DNA of 64,000 nt, taken from positions 62,001 through 126,000 of the forward strand of contig NZ_JARFJD010000017.1 in the NCBI RefSeq assembly GCF_029087225.1, in the 5' to 3' direction. The position numbers were made by a program, and so were the translations under genes. A model generated the notes under the pieces. That model was given only the letters and a program-made list of their open reading frames with translations. It was not told where the DNA came from and searched no databases. This document shows, one piece after another, positions 10,395 through 18,020 of this stretch (positions are counted from its first letter, which is position 1; each line of letters begins with the position of its first letter). The stretch comes from Limnobacter olei. Lineage in GTDB: Bacteria; Pseudomonadota; Gammaproteobacteria; Burkholderiales; Burkholderiaceae_B.

Positions 10395-13133
10395 CTATTT
10401 TTTGTGCACCGCAATAGCGCAGTACTTGAACTCGGGAATTTTTCCGTCGGGGTCAAGTGCTGCGTGGGTTAGTTTGTTGATTGCTGCCTCGGCATAACAA
10501 AAAGGCACAAACACATGGCCCGGTGGTGTGCCCGTGTCGGCGCGTGCAAACAGTTCTACCTTACCGCGGCGGGATTGAAGCCGAATGGTGTTGCCAGCCT
10601 TAATGTTTAAGGCTTTTAAATCTTCGGGATGAAGCAGTGCGGTGGGTTCGGGTTCAATGGCATCCAGAACGCTGGCGCGACGGGTCATGCTGCCAGTGTG
10701 CCAGTGTTCCAGTTGTCGTCCGGTGATCAATACAAAGGGGAACTCGGAATCAGGTGTTTCAGCGGCCCCACGGTATCGGGCTGGCACCAGGCGAGCTTTT
10801 CCATTGGGTGTCGGGAAGTGCTCGGTAAACACCACGGCCTGGCCAATGTCTCCTTCATGGGCGCAGGGATAAACCAAAGCGTGCTCGCGTTGCAGGCGTT
10901 GCCAGGTGATGCCCTCAATGCTGTGCATGGCGCGGCGCATTTCATCAAATACTTCTTCCACACTGTTGTAATCCCAGTCCAGCCCCATGGCTTGAGCAAT
11001 ACTTTGAATAATCCAAAGGTCTTGCCGTGCTTGACCGGGCGGGTCGATGGCTTGTTGCCCAAGTTGAACCAGGCGATCGGTATTGGTGAAAGTGCCGGTT
11101 TTTTCAGGAAAGGCGCTGGCGGGTAAAACAACATTGGCAAGGCTTGCCGTTTCGGTCAGGAAGATGTCTTGCACCACCAGAAAATCGAGTGCGGCCAGTG
11201 CCTTTCGGGCATGGTTTAAATCGGGGTCGGACATGGCCGGATTTTCACCGAGTATGTACATGCCTTTGACCTCACCAGCGAGAATGGCTTGCATGGTCTC
11301 GACCACGGTGAGCCCGGGGGTGTTGGAAAGTGCTGTGTTCCAAAGGGCTTCGAACCGCTTTTGTGCTTCGGGATTGCACACCTGTTGGTAGTCCGGGTAC
11401 ATCATGGGGATCAGCCCGGCGTCTGATGCGCCCTGCACATTGTTTTGACCGCGCAAGGGATGAAGGCCCGTGCCAGGTCGACCAATTTGACCGGTGATCA
11501 GTGCCAGTGATATCAGGCAGCGCGCGTTGTCGGTGCCGTGGGTGTGCTGTGAAATACCCATGCCCCACAAAATGATGGATGCACTGGATGTGGCATACAG
11601 GCGGGCCACTGCACGCAATTCAACCGGTGAAATGCCACAGATGGATGACATGGCCTCGGGCGTACAACTGGCTACATTCGATTTCAGTTCCTGAAAGCCT
11701 TCGGTACGTTGATCAATGAATTCCCGATCAATCAGGTTTTCTTCGATGATGATGTGCAACAAGGCATTGAGCAATGCCACGTCACTGTCGGCCTTGAACT
11801 GTAAAAAATGGGTGGCGTGCCGTGCCAGGTCTGAACGCCTGGGGTCAGCCACAATCAGTTTGGCGCCGTTTTTAACCGCGTTTTTAATCCAGGTGGCGCC
11901 CACAGGATGATTCACTGTGGGGTTGGCACCAATTACGAAGATCACTTCGGCCTGGTTTACATCCATCACCGGGTTGGACACGGCTCCCGACCCAATACCC
12001 TCCAGCAATGCGGCCACTGACGAGGCGTGACACAGGCGGGTGCAGTGGTCAACATTGTTGGTACCAAAACCGGTGCGAACCAGTTTTTGAAACAGATAGG
12101 CTTCCTCGTTGCTGCATTTGGCAGAGCCAAAACCAGCCAGTGCATGGCCGCCATGCGTGGATTTAATTTGCTTGAACCGGCCGGCGATCAAGGCCAGTGC
12201 TTCGTCCCAAGTGGCTGGGCGAAATGCGCTATTCACTTGATCTGGATCCAACAGATCGACCGGGTTTTTGGTAACTCCTTCGCGGCGAATGAGCGGTTGG
12301 GTGAGCCGTTGTTCATGATGAACATAGTCAAAGCCATAGCGTCCCTTGACGCACAGGCGGCCTTCATTGGCGGGCCCCTTGCGACCTTCGACACGCAAAA
12401 TGGTATTGCCCTTCACGTGGTAAGTAAGCTGACAGCCCACACCGCAATAAGGGCATACGGAATCCACTGTTTTATCTGCGGGCTGGTGTGCCGCAGCTTT
12501 GGCTGGGCTCAACGCACCCGTGGGGCAGGCTTGTACGCATTCGCCGCAGGCCACGCAGGTGGATTGGGCCAGCGCATCACCTTGATCAAACACAATTGCG
12601 GCATGTTCACCGCGAAAAGCCAGGCCAATGACATCGTTCACCTGCACGTCACGGCAGGCGCGCACGCAGCGGGTGCACTGAATGCAATCGTCCATGTTTA
12701 CCGCGATGGCTGGGTGGGACAGGTCGGCAGGCACGGCTGCTCGCGCGTCAAACCGGCTGCCTTCAATCTCCATTTGCTGGCACCAGTGGGTCAATTCATT
12801 GTCGGTTTTCAGCGCTTTTGGGTTTGCATGGTTGGGCATGTCGGCCAGCAACAGTTCCAGCACCATTTTTTGCGCGGCGATGGCTTTGTTTGAATCAGTC
12901 TGCACCACCATGCCCGCTACGACCTTCCTGCAACACGAGGCGGCCAGGGTGCGCTCGCCCTCCACTTCGACCACGCAGGCGCGGCAGTTGCCAGCGGCTT
13001 CAAGGCCGGCTTTGTAGCAAAGGTGGGGTACCTGGATGCCTTCGCGTTGGGCGACTTGCAGCAGGGTTTCACCAGGCAGGGCTTCAACAGTTTCGCCGTT
13101 GAGCTGTAAGCGGATCATTTGCGAGGCGTTCAT
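10395..13133 (-). CDS. fdsA: NAD-dependent formate dehydrogenase, molybdenum catalytic (alpha) subunit
   Basis: This is the catalytic subunit that oxidises formate to CO2 at a bis-MGD molybdenum centre and passes electrons along iron-sulphur clusters to the diaphorase. The start at 13133 gives 912 residues and an ATGA overlap with the upstream gene. The N-terminal [2Fe-2S] ferredoxin domain has Cys near 39, 50, 53 and 67. Two ferredoxin 4Fe-4S motifs follow (CIQCTRCVRAC and CVACGECVQACP), then the CPYCGVGC cluster of the molybdopterin domain. The active-site region reads VDHCTRLCHA, so a Cys rather than selenocysteine is used. The His-Cys3 cluster site usual after the ferredoxin domain appears to lack its cysteines. 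No fdhD-like chaperone gene follows. Confidence 0.9.
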   Translation of the reverse strand: MNASQMIRLQLNGETVEALPGETLLQVAQREGIQVPHLCYKAGLEAAGNCRACVVEVEGERTLAASCCRKVVAGMVVQTDSNKAIAAQKMVLELLLADMPNHANPKALKTDNELTHWCQQMEIEGSRFDARAAVPADLSHPAIAVNMDDCIQCTRCVRACRDVQVNDVIGLAFRGEHAAIVFDQGDALAQSTCVACGECVQACPTGALSPAKAAAHQPADKTVDSVCPYCGVGCQLTYHVKGNTILRVEGRKGPANEGRLCVKGRYGFDYVHHEQRLTQPLIRREGVTKNPVDLLDPDQVNSAFRPATWDEALALIAGRFKQIKSTHGGHALAGFGSAKCSNEEAYLFQKLVRTGFGTNNVDHCTRLCHASSVAALLEGIGSGAVSNPVMDVNQAEVIFVIGANPTVNHPVGATWIKNAVKNGAKLIVADPRRSDLARHATHFLQFKADSDVALLNALLHIIIEENLIDREFIDQRTEGFQELKSNVASCTPEAMSSICGISPVELRAVARLYATSSASIILWGMGISQHTHGTDNARCLISLALITGQIGRPGTGLHPLRGQNNVQGASDAGLIPMMYPDYQQVCNPEAQKRFEALWNTALSNTPGLTVVETMQAILAGEVKGMYILGENPAMSDPDLNHARKALAALDFLVVQDIFLTETASLANVVLPASAFPEKTGTFTNTDRLVQLGQQAIDPPGQARQDLWIIQSIAQAMGLDWDYNSVEEVFDEMRRAMHSIEGITWQRLQREHALVYPCAHEGDIGQAVVFTEHFPTPNGKARLVPARYRGAAETPDSEFPFVLITGRQLEHWHTGSMTRRASVLDAIEPEPTALLHPEDLKALNIKAGNTIRLQSRRGKVELFARADTGTPPGHVFVPFCYAEAAINKLTHAALDPDGKIPEFKYCAIAVHKK

Positions 13134-14851
13134 GATTTGTTGCCTCTTGGCTCGAATTCCAATTCCTGAGGAAAGTAGCGAATGACACAATCAATCGGAT
13201 TGGGGGCCGCCTGGCCCAGACCGCAAATGGAGGCATCGCGCATGACGGCAGAGAGCTCCTGCAGCAAAGGCACATTCCACTTGGGTTGATTGATCAAGGC
13301 CAGGGCTTTGGCGGTTCCGGTGCGGCAGGGAGTGCATTGCCCGCAGCTTTCATGCACGAAAAACCGCATCAGATTGCGGGCCATGTTCACAGCGCTGTCC
13401 GCTTGAGAGAACACCACAACAGCCGCGGAGCCGATAAAGCAGCCGTGGGTCTGCAGGGTGTCGAAATCAAGTGGCACATCGGCCAGTACTGCAGGCAATA
13501 TTCCGCCAGATGCTCCGCCTGGCAAATAGCCATAAAGGGTGTGGCCGGGCAGCATGCCATCGCAGTACTCGGAAATCAGCTCGTTCAGGGTGATACCTGC
13601 CGGGGCCAGGTGAACGCCAGGTTTATTCACGCGCCCTGATACAGAATACGACCGTAGACCACTTCGCCCGTGGCGACCCTGTTCGGAAAACCAGCCTGCC
13701 CCTTTTTCCAGGATCGCGGGTACCCAGTACAGGGTTTCAAAGTTGTGAACCAGTGTGGGTTTGTTGAACAAACCCACTTGAGCCACGTAAGGCGGGCGTA
13801 GCCGGGGCAGGCCACGTTTTCCTTCAATCGACTCCAGCATGGCCGATTCTTCACCGCAAATGTAGGCGCCTGCGCCACGACGAAGTTCAATGGTGGGCAT
13901 GTTGGCCATGGGTGGGTTGGCTTTGAGAAGGGCCAGTTCGTTTTGCAGCATGGCCCGGCAGGCGTGGTATTCGTCGCGCAGGTAAATGTAAATGGCGCTG
14001 GCTTGAACGGCCCAAGCGGCAATCAGCATACCCTCCAAAAATTGATGTGGGTTGTGTTCAAGGTAGCTGCGGTCTTTGAAGGTACCGGGTTCGCCTTCAT
14101 CAATGTTCACAGCCATCAAACGGGGTGCGTGTTGCTCGCGCACAATGGCCCACTTTTTGCCGGCTGGAAAACCCGCGCCACCCAGGCCGCGCAGGCCTGA
14201 ACTTGAGAGTGTGTCGATGACCCATTCAACTGTGCGTTTTCCCGTTACACATTCGTGCAGAAGTTGATAACCCCCTGCGGCTTTGTATTGCGCCACACCA
14301 GTGTGGCGCGGTGGCAAGGCCTTGGTGTGCTGACCAAATGCTGCTTCCATAATTTCATGGTGATTGGCCCAGCCCATTTCATGCTGGCCCACAGCAGCAG
14401 CCGGGGCTTGCTCGCAACGCCCAATGCAGGGTACCGCTTGAACCCGCACGGTACTGCCGAGCAGTGCAGGCAATTTCTCGATCAGTTCCTCTGCTCCCGC
14501 CATGCAACAAGACGGGCCATTGCAAACACGCACAGTGAGATCGTGGTTTGCGGAGTGTTTGGAGTCCACTACATCGAAGTGATGGTAGAAGGTAGCCACT
14601 TCGAACACTTCGGTTTGTGACAGTTTCAGGCATTCAGCCAGCGCAGCGAGGTGAGTTTTCGGCAGGCAGCCGAGGTGGTCCTGCAGCAGGTGGAGGTATT
14701 CAATCAGCAGGTCGCGGCGCAATGTTTCCCCACCCAGAACGGCAAGAACTTCGGACACGCAGAGTGGGTTTGCTTGGCGACCTTTTGGTTTGCCGCGGTG
14801 TTGTTGCGTAAAGTCAACAGCAGTTGCAATCGGTATGATTGCTGGGTTCAT
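13130..14851 (-). CDS. Formate dehydrogenase diaphorase subunit, NuoE-NuoF type fusion
   Basis: A 573-residue fusion of the two NADH-reactive modules that are separate in many formate dehydrogenases (FdsG and FdsB). Residues 1-165 are the thioredoxin-like [2Fe-2S] domain with Cys at 110, 115, 142 and 146. Residues about 180-573 are the NuoF-like FMN/NAD domain. It has the glycine-rich GLRGLGGAGFPAGKKW (219-234), the FMN motif with DEGEPGTFKDRSYLEH, GAGAYICGEESA, and the 4Fe-4S motif ESCGQCTPCRTG. It transfers electrons from the alpha subunit to NAD+. The ATG has a GGAG site just upstream. It is the first gene of a two-gene operon, overlapping fdsA by 4 bases. Confidence 0.9.
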   Translation of the reverse strand: MNPAIIPIATAVDFTQQHRGKPKGRQANPLCVSEVLAVLGGETLRRDLLIEYLHLLQDHLGCLPKTHLAALAECLKLSQTEVFEVATFYHHFDVVDSKHSANHDLTVRVCNGPSCCMAGAEELIEKLPALLGSTVRVQAVPCIGRCEQAPAAAVGQHEMGWANHHEIMEAAFGQHTKALPPRHTGVAQYKAAGGYQLLHECVTGKRTVEWVIDTLSSSGLRGLGGAGFPAGKKWAIVREQHAPRLMAVNIDEGEPGTFKDRSYLEHNPHQFLEGMLIAAWAVQASAIYIYLRDEYHACRAMLQNELALLKANPPMANMPTIELRRGAGAYICGEESAMLESIEGKRGLPRLRPPYVAQVGLFNKPTLVHNFETLYWVPAILEKGAGWFSEQGRHGRSGLRSYSVSGRVNKPGVHLAPAGITLNELISEYCDGMLPGHTLYGYLPGGASGGILPAVLADVPLDFDTLQTHGCFIGSAAVVVFSQADSAVNMARNLMRFFVHESCGQCTPCRTGTAKALALINQPKWNVPLLQELSAVMRDASICGLGQAAPNPIDCVIRYFPQELEFEPRGNKS

Positions 14852-14903
14852 CTCATCTCCGCCTTCTGTTGTTCGCCCTATTAGGCCGCTATTGAACTTA
14901 CAC

Positions 14904-14919
14904 GGTCCTTTCTAGGACC
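14904..14919. repeat. Perfect inverted repeat between fds operon and patatin gene
   Basis: GGTCCT-ttct-AGGACC forms a 6-bp perfect stem with a 4-base loop in the 185-base gap between the divergent fds operon and the patatin gene. It has no T run, so a terminator is unlikely. It could be a protein-binding palindrome or an mRNA hairpin. Nothing else is visible in this gap. Confidence 0.3.
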
Positions 14920-15036
14920 AAGGGGTTGCGGTGAAGTTCATCGTAAACCTGCAGCTCAATTTGCCGTTAGTGGATTCTGTCAACCCAAGTTTGTTGCGCT
15001 GCGGTAGCATCCTGTTCTTGAATCAGTTTTCGAAAA

Positions 15037-16002
15037 ATGTGTATGAAAAACAAGCCTTTTGGCATTTTCCTGGCTTCCTTGTTGTCCTTGGTGCTGTCTG
15101 CCTGTGCCACGGTTGCACCGCCAGTGGCGCCCTTGCCTGAACCTGTACCGGCTGCTCAGGCTCAAGACCCCGTTGTACCGAAAACCCGCGAGCCTGTGAT
15201 TGCCTTGGTGCTGGGCGGTGGTGGTGTCAAGGGTTTTGCCCATGTGGGCGTGATCAAGGTGCTGGAAAGCCACGGTATCAAACCCAGCATTGTGGTGGGT
15301 ACCAGTGCAGGCAGCTTTGTGGGTGCTTTGTATGCCAGTGGCATGAATGCTTACACCCTGCAAAGCGTAGCTTTGGGTATGCAGGAAGCCGACATTCGCG
15401 ACCTGACCTTGAGCAGCCAGGGGTTCTTGATCGGTGACAAACTGCAGCAGTATGTGAATACGCAAGTGAAAAACAAGGCCATCCATCAGTTTCCGATTCG
15501 TTTTGCAGCTGTGGCCACCGACCTGGAAAGTGGTGAGAAGGTTGCCTTTAACTACGGAAACGCCGGGCAGGCAGTGCGTGCGTCGTGCAGCATTCCAAAC
15601 GTATTTTTACCCACCCGTATCGGAAAACGCCAGTTTGTGGATGGTGGTTTGGTAAGCCCTGTACCCGTGCTGACTGCCCGTGAAATGGGCGCCGATGTGG
15701 TGATTGCGGTGGATATTTCTGCAAAACCGCGCACTGGAGCAGGCGCCATGGGATGGTGGGGGTTGCTCGACCAAAGCATCAATATTCTGAGCCAGCAAGC
15801 CATTCGTGCCGAGTTGGCCCGGGCCGATGTGGTGATACAACCCAGTGTGCAACACGCTGATGCATTGAACCTGGACCAGCGCCATGAGTTTTTGCTGGAA
15901 GGTGAAAAAGTGGCGCAGAAACTGGTGCCAAAAATTCAGGCTGCCATACAGGGAAGCCGTGAACGGCTGATGGCACAGGCAAACCCGCAGGCACGGCTCT
16001 AA
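15037..16002 (+). CDS. Patatin-like phospholipase lipoprotein (RssA-like)
   Basis: A predicted lipoprotein serine hydrolase of the bacterial patatin family. The N-terminus has a basic stretch, a hydrophobic segment and a lipobox (LSAC, Cys about residue 22), followed by a Pro/Ala-rich linker. The catalytic domain starts near residue 54 with the oxyanion glycine loop VLGGGGVKGFAH. The nucleophile motif GTSAG is near 88-92 and the DGG motif with the catalytic Asp is near 206-208. The lipobox implies attachment to the inner or outer membrane facing the periplasm, which is less usual for RssA relatives. The natural lipid is unknown. It diverges from the formate dehydrogenase operon. Confidence 0.87.
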   Translation: MCMKNKPFGIFLASLLSLVLSACATVAPPVAPLPEPVPAAQAQDPVVPKTREPVIALVLGGGGVKGFAHVGVIKVLESHGIKPSIVVGTSAGSFVGALYASGMNAYTLQSVALGMQEADIRDLTLSSQGFLIGDKLQQYVNTQVKNKAIHQFPIRFAAVATDLESGEKVAFNYGNAGQAVRASCSIPNVFLPTRIGKRQFVDGGLVSPVPVLTAREMGADVVIAVDISAKPRTGAGAMGWWGLLDQSINILSQQAIRAELARADVVIQPSVQHADALNLDQRHEFLLEGEKVAQKLVPKIQAAIQGSRERLMAQANPQARL

Positions 16003-16024
16003 ATTTTCGCAGTACAATGCCTTG

Positions 16025-16720
16025 ATGACAAAAGAAAAAACAGGGCATGCAGACATGGGTTCGCTGACGGACAAACCCACAATTTTGATCGCTGAAGACC
16101 ACCCGATGATCTCAATCATGTTGGCCGACATGATCGACCAGCTGGTCACCCACAGTGAAATCATTGTGGTGGAGAGCATGGAGAAAGCCAGAGGGATTCA
16201 GGTTGAACCAGACCTGGTCATCGCCGACCTCGACCTCCCCGACTCCAAGGGTGTGAGCACCATCAACACATTCGCAGTGCTGTTTCCACAATGCCCAAAA
16301 CTGATTTGTTCGGGCGTGCTGGACAAAAACCTGGCGCGCGAGGCTGAGCGGGCTGGCTATTTCTATGTGAACAAGGCCAGCACCTACCCTGAACTGCTTC
16401 GTGCCCTTCAAAATTTGCTGATACAGGCGGGTGTGCTTGACGATGTGCCCAAAGGCGCGGAGAAGGCAGCCAACGAATACCATTCCAACATTTATGCGCC
16501 GGGCTCGGACAAACCCTTGACCTGGAAGCAAGTGGAAATCATGCGAAAAACCGCCGAAGGCTTGTCGGCCAAAGAGGTTGCGCGTGAAATGGACATCAGC
16601 CCGGATACGGTGCGTGGGCACATCAAGGAAATATTCTTGCGCTTGGGTGCAAAAAACAAAGGTCAGGCTGTTGATATTTTCATTCGGGCTGAACGCAAAG
16701 CGCGCTTGCTCGATTCTTGA
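16025..16720 (+). CDS. NarL/FixJ-type response regulator (orphan)
   Basis: A two-domain response regulator of about 231 residues. The receiver domain has the acidic pair in LIAEDHPM, the phospho-acceptor Asp in VIADLDLPD, and a Lys in FYVNKAS. A linker of about 25 residues follows. The LuxR-type helix-turn-helix is seen as LTWKQVEIMRKTAEGLSAKEVAREM and DTVRGHIKEIFLRLGAKNK. No histidine kinase gene is adjacent, so its partner is elsewhere. The start is uncertain: ATG at 16025, with a TTG one codon before and an ATG (MGSLTD) 10 codons later. The target genes are unknown. Confidence 0.85.
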   Translation: MTKEKTGHADMGSLTDKPTILIAEDHPMISIMLADMIDQLVTHSEIIVVESMEKARGIQVEPDLVIADLDLPDSKGVSTINTFAVLFPQCPKLICSGVLDKNLAREAERAGYFYVNKASTYPELLRALQNLLIQAGVLDDVPKGAEKAANEYHSNIYAPGSDKPLTWKQVEIMRKTAEGLSAKEVAREMDISPDTVRGHIKEIFLRLGAKNKGQAVDIFIRAERKARLLDS

Positions 16721-16743
16721 ACACCGCTGGCTGGGAGGCCAAG

Positions 16744-17445
16744 ATGATCCGTTCGATGCGTTCCTTACTTGCCTTTTTCGTGGCCCTGTTTGCCTTGGTC
16801 TTCGCCGGTACAGTGGCGGCCGCAGATTTAAGCGGCATCACCAGCAAAGAGGCAGTAACTGCCTTGCGTACCACGCTCAGCAAAGGTGCCGATGCCGCAG
16901 TGGGCAGCTTGGGCAAGGCCGATGGTTTTTTGGGCAACCCGGCAGTGCGAATTAAACTGCCGGAGTACCTGGAGAACAGCAAGGGTTTGCTGAAAATGGT
17001 GGGCATGGGTTCACAGCTGGATCAAATGGAAATCAGCATGAACCGCGCGGCGGAAGCGGCGGTGCCACAGGCCAAAGCCATACTGAAAAAGACCATTCAA
17101 AACATGACAGTTGAAGACGCCAAACAAGTACTGAGTGGCGGCGACACCGCAGTGACTGACTTTTTCAGAAGCAAATCCCAAGCTGATTTGTACACTCAGC
17201 TGCTGCCGATTGTGAAAGGCAAAACCGCACAGGTGGGTTTGGCCCAGCAATACAATGCCTTGGCCGAGAAGGGAAGCCGCTTTGGCTTGGTGAAGGCCGA
17301 AGACGCCAACTTGGAAGGCTATGTCACCAACAAGGCGCTTGATGCGTTGTTTTTGATGGTGGCTGAGGAAGAGAAAGCGATTCGGGCCAACCCGGTTGCG
17401 GCGGGCAGTGCCGTGCTTAAAAAAGTGTTTGGGAGTTTGAAGTGA
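16744..17445 (+). CDS. DUF4197 exported protein
   Basis: A 233-residue protein with a cleavable signal peptide (MIRSMRSLLAFFVALFALVF, cleavage probably after AAA) and a helical body matching the DUF4197 family of proteobacterial secreted proteins. The MTVEDAKQVLSGGDTAVTDFF segment and the C-terminal ALDALFLMVAEEEKAIR are typical. Function is not established for the family; a periplasmic or outer-membrane location is expected. The start at 16744 is chosen because a strong GGGAGG ribosome site lies 4 bases before it. It overlaps the next gene (PCu(A)C) by 4 bases at GTGA, so the two are probably co-translated. Confidence 0.82.
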   Translation: MIRSMRSLLAFFVALFALVFAGTVAAADLSGITSKEAVTALRTTLSKGADAAVGSLGKADGFLGNPAVRIKLPEYLENSKGLLKMVGMGSQLDQMEISMNRAAEAAVPQAKAILKKTIQNMTVEDAKQVLSGGDTAVTDFFRSKSQADLYTQLLPIVKGKTAQVGLAQQYNALAEKGSRFGLVKAEDANLEGYVTNKALDALFLMVAEEEKAIRANPVAAGSAVLKKVFGSLK

Positions 17446-18005
17446 AGAAAATGATTCATTTGGCGGTTTTGTCTGCCGCGGTGGCTTTGGCAGCCTGTTC
17501 TGAACATCATGACCATGGTGCAGAGTCGGGCCATTCTCACGATGCGCCTGCTGTAGCAGAGCAGGCGACAACACCCGTGCAGGTGCAAGACGGAATTTCG
17601 GTTCAGAACGCCTGGGTGCGCCCCACTGTGGGCGAGCAGGACGCCACTGGTGCCTATTTGACTATCACCAGTCAGGAACCCATGGCCTTGGTTGGCGTGG
17701 CCACCCCGGCCGCTGAAATTGCCGAAGTGCATGAAATGAAAATGGACGGCGACATCATGCGCATGCGCATGGCCGAGCGCATTGAAATGAAGGCAGGCGA
17801 ACCGCTGGAACTCAAGCCGGGTGGCTACCATGTGATGCTGATGGCTTTAACCGCACCGGTTGAGGTTGGCCAGGAAATTGAACTGAGCCTGCAATTTGAG
17901 AAAGCCGATGGCAGCAAAATTGAAATGCCGGTGAAAGCGGTGGCAAGCCAGAATGCAGCAGGTGACCACCACAGCCATGGTGGCGGCGGTGATCACAAAC
18001 ACTAA
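17442..18005 (+). CDS. Periplasmic copper chaperone, PCu(A)C family lipoprotein
   Basis: PCu(A)C proteins bind Cu(I) in the periplasm and hand it to cytochrome oxidase assembly factors. The signal sequence has a lipobox (LAAC, Cys near 19). The copper-binding H(M)X10MX21HXM pattern can be read: the VHEMKM segment with nearby methionines, and GGYHVMLM. The protein is flanked by His-rich N-terminal (HHDHGAESGHSH) and C-terminal (HHSHGGGGDHKH) tails, which are extra metal sites. The GTG start is supported by GGGAG six bases upstream. It is followed convergently by a TonB-dependent receptor that may import a related metal. Confidence 0.87.
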   Translation: MKKMIHLAVLSAAVALAACSEHHDHGAESGHSHDAPAVAEQATTPVQVQDGISVQNAWVRPTVGEQDATGAYLTITSQEPMALVGVATPAAEIAEVHEMKMDGDIMRMRMAERIEMKAGEPLELKPGGYHVMLMALTAPVEVGQEIELSLQFEKADGSKIEMPVKAVASQNAAGDHHSHGGGGDHKH

Positions 18006-18020
18006 ATGCCCAGCCTTGCC

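Noticed and set aside
12027-12893. Open frame of 288 codons on the plus strand inside fdsA
   Set aside because: It runs antisense through conserved iron-sulphur and molybdopterin motifs of fdsA, has no recognisable domain and no ribosome site.
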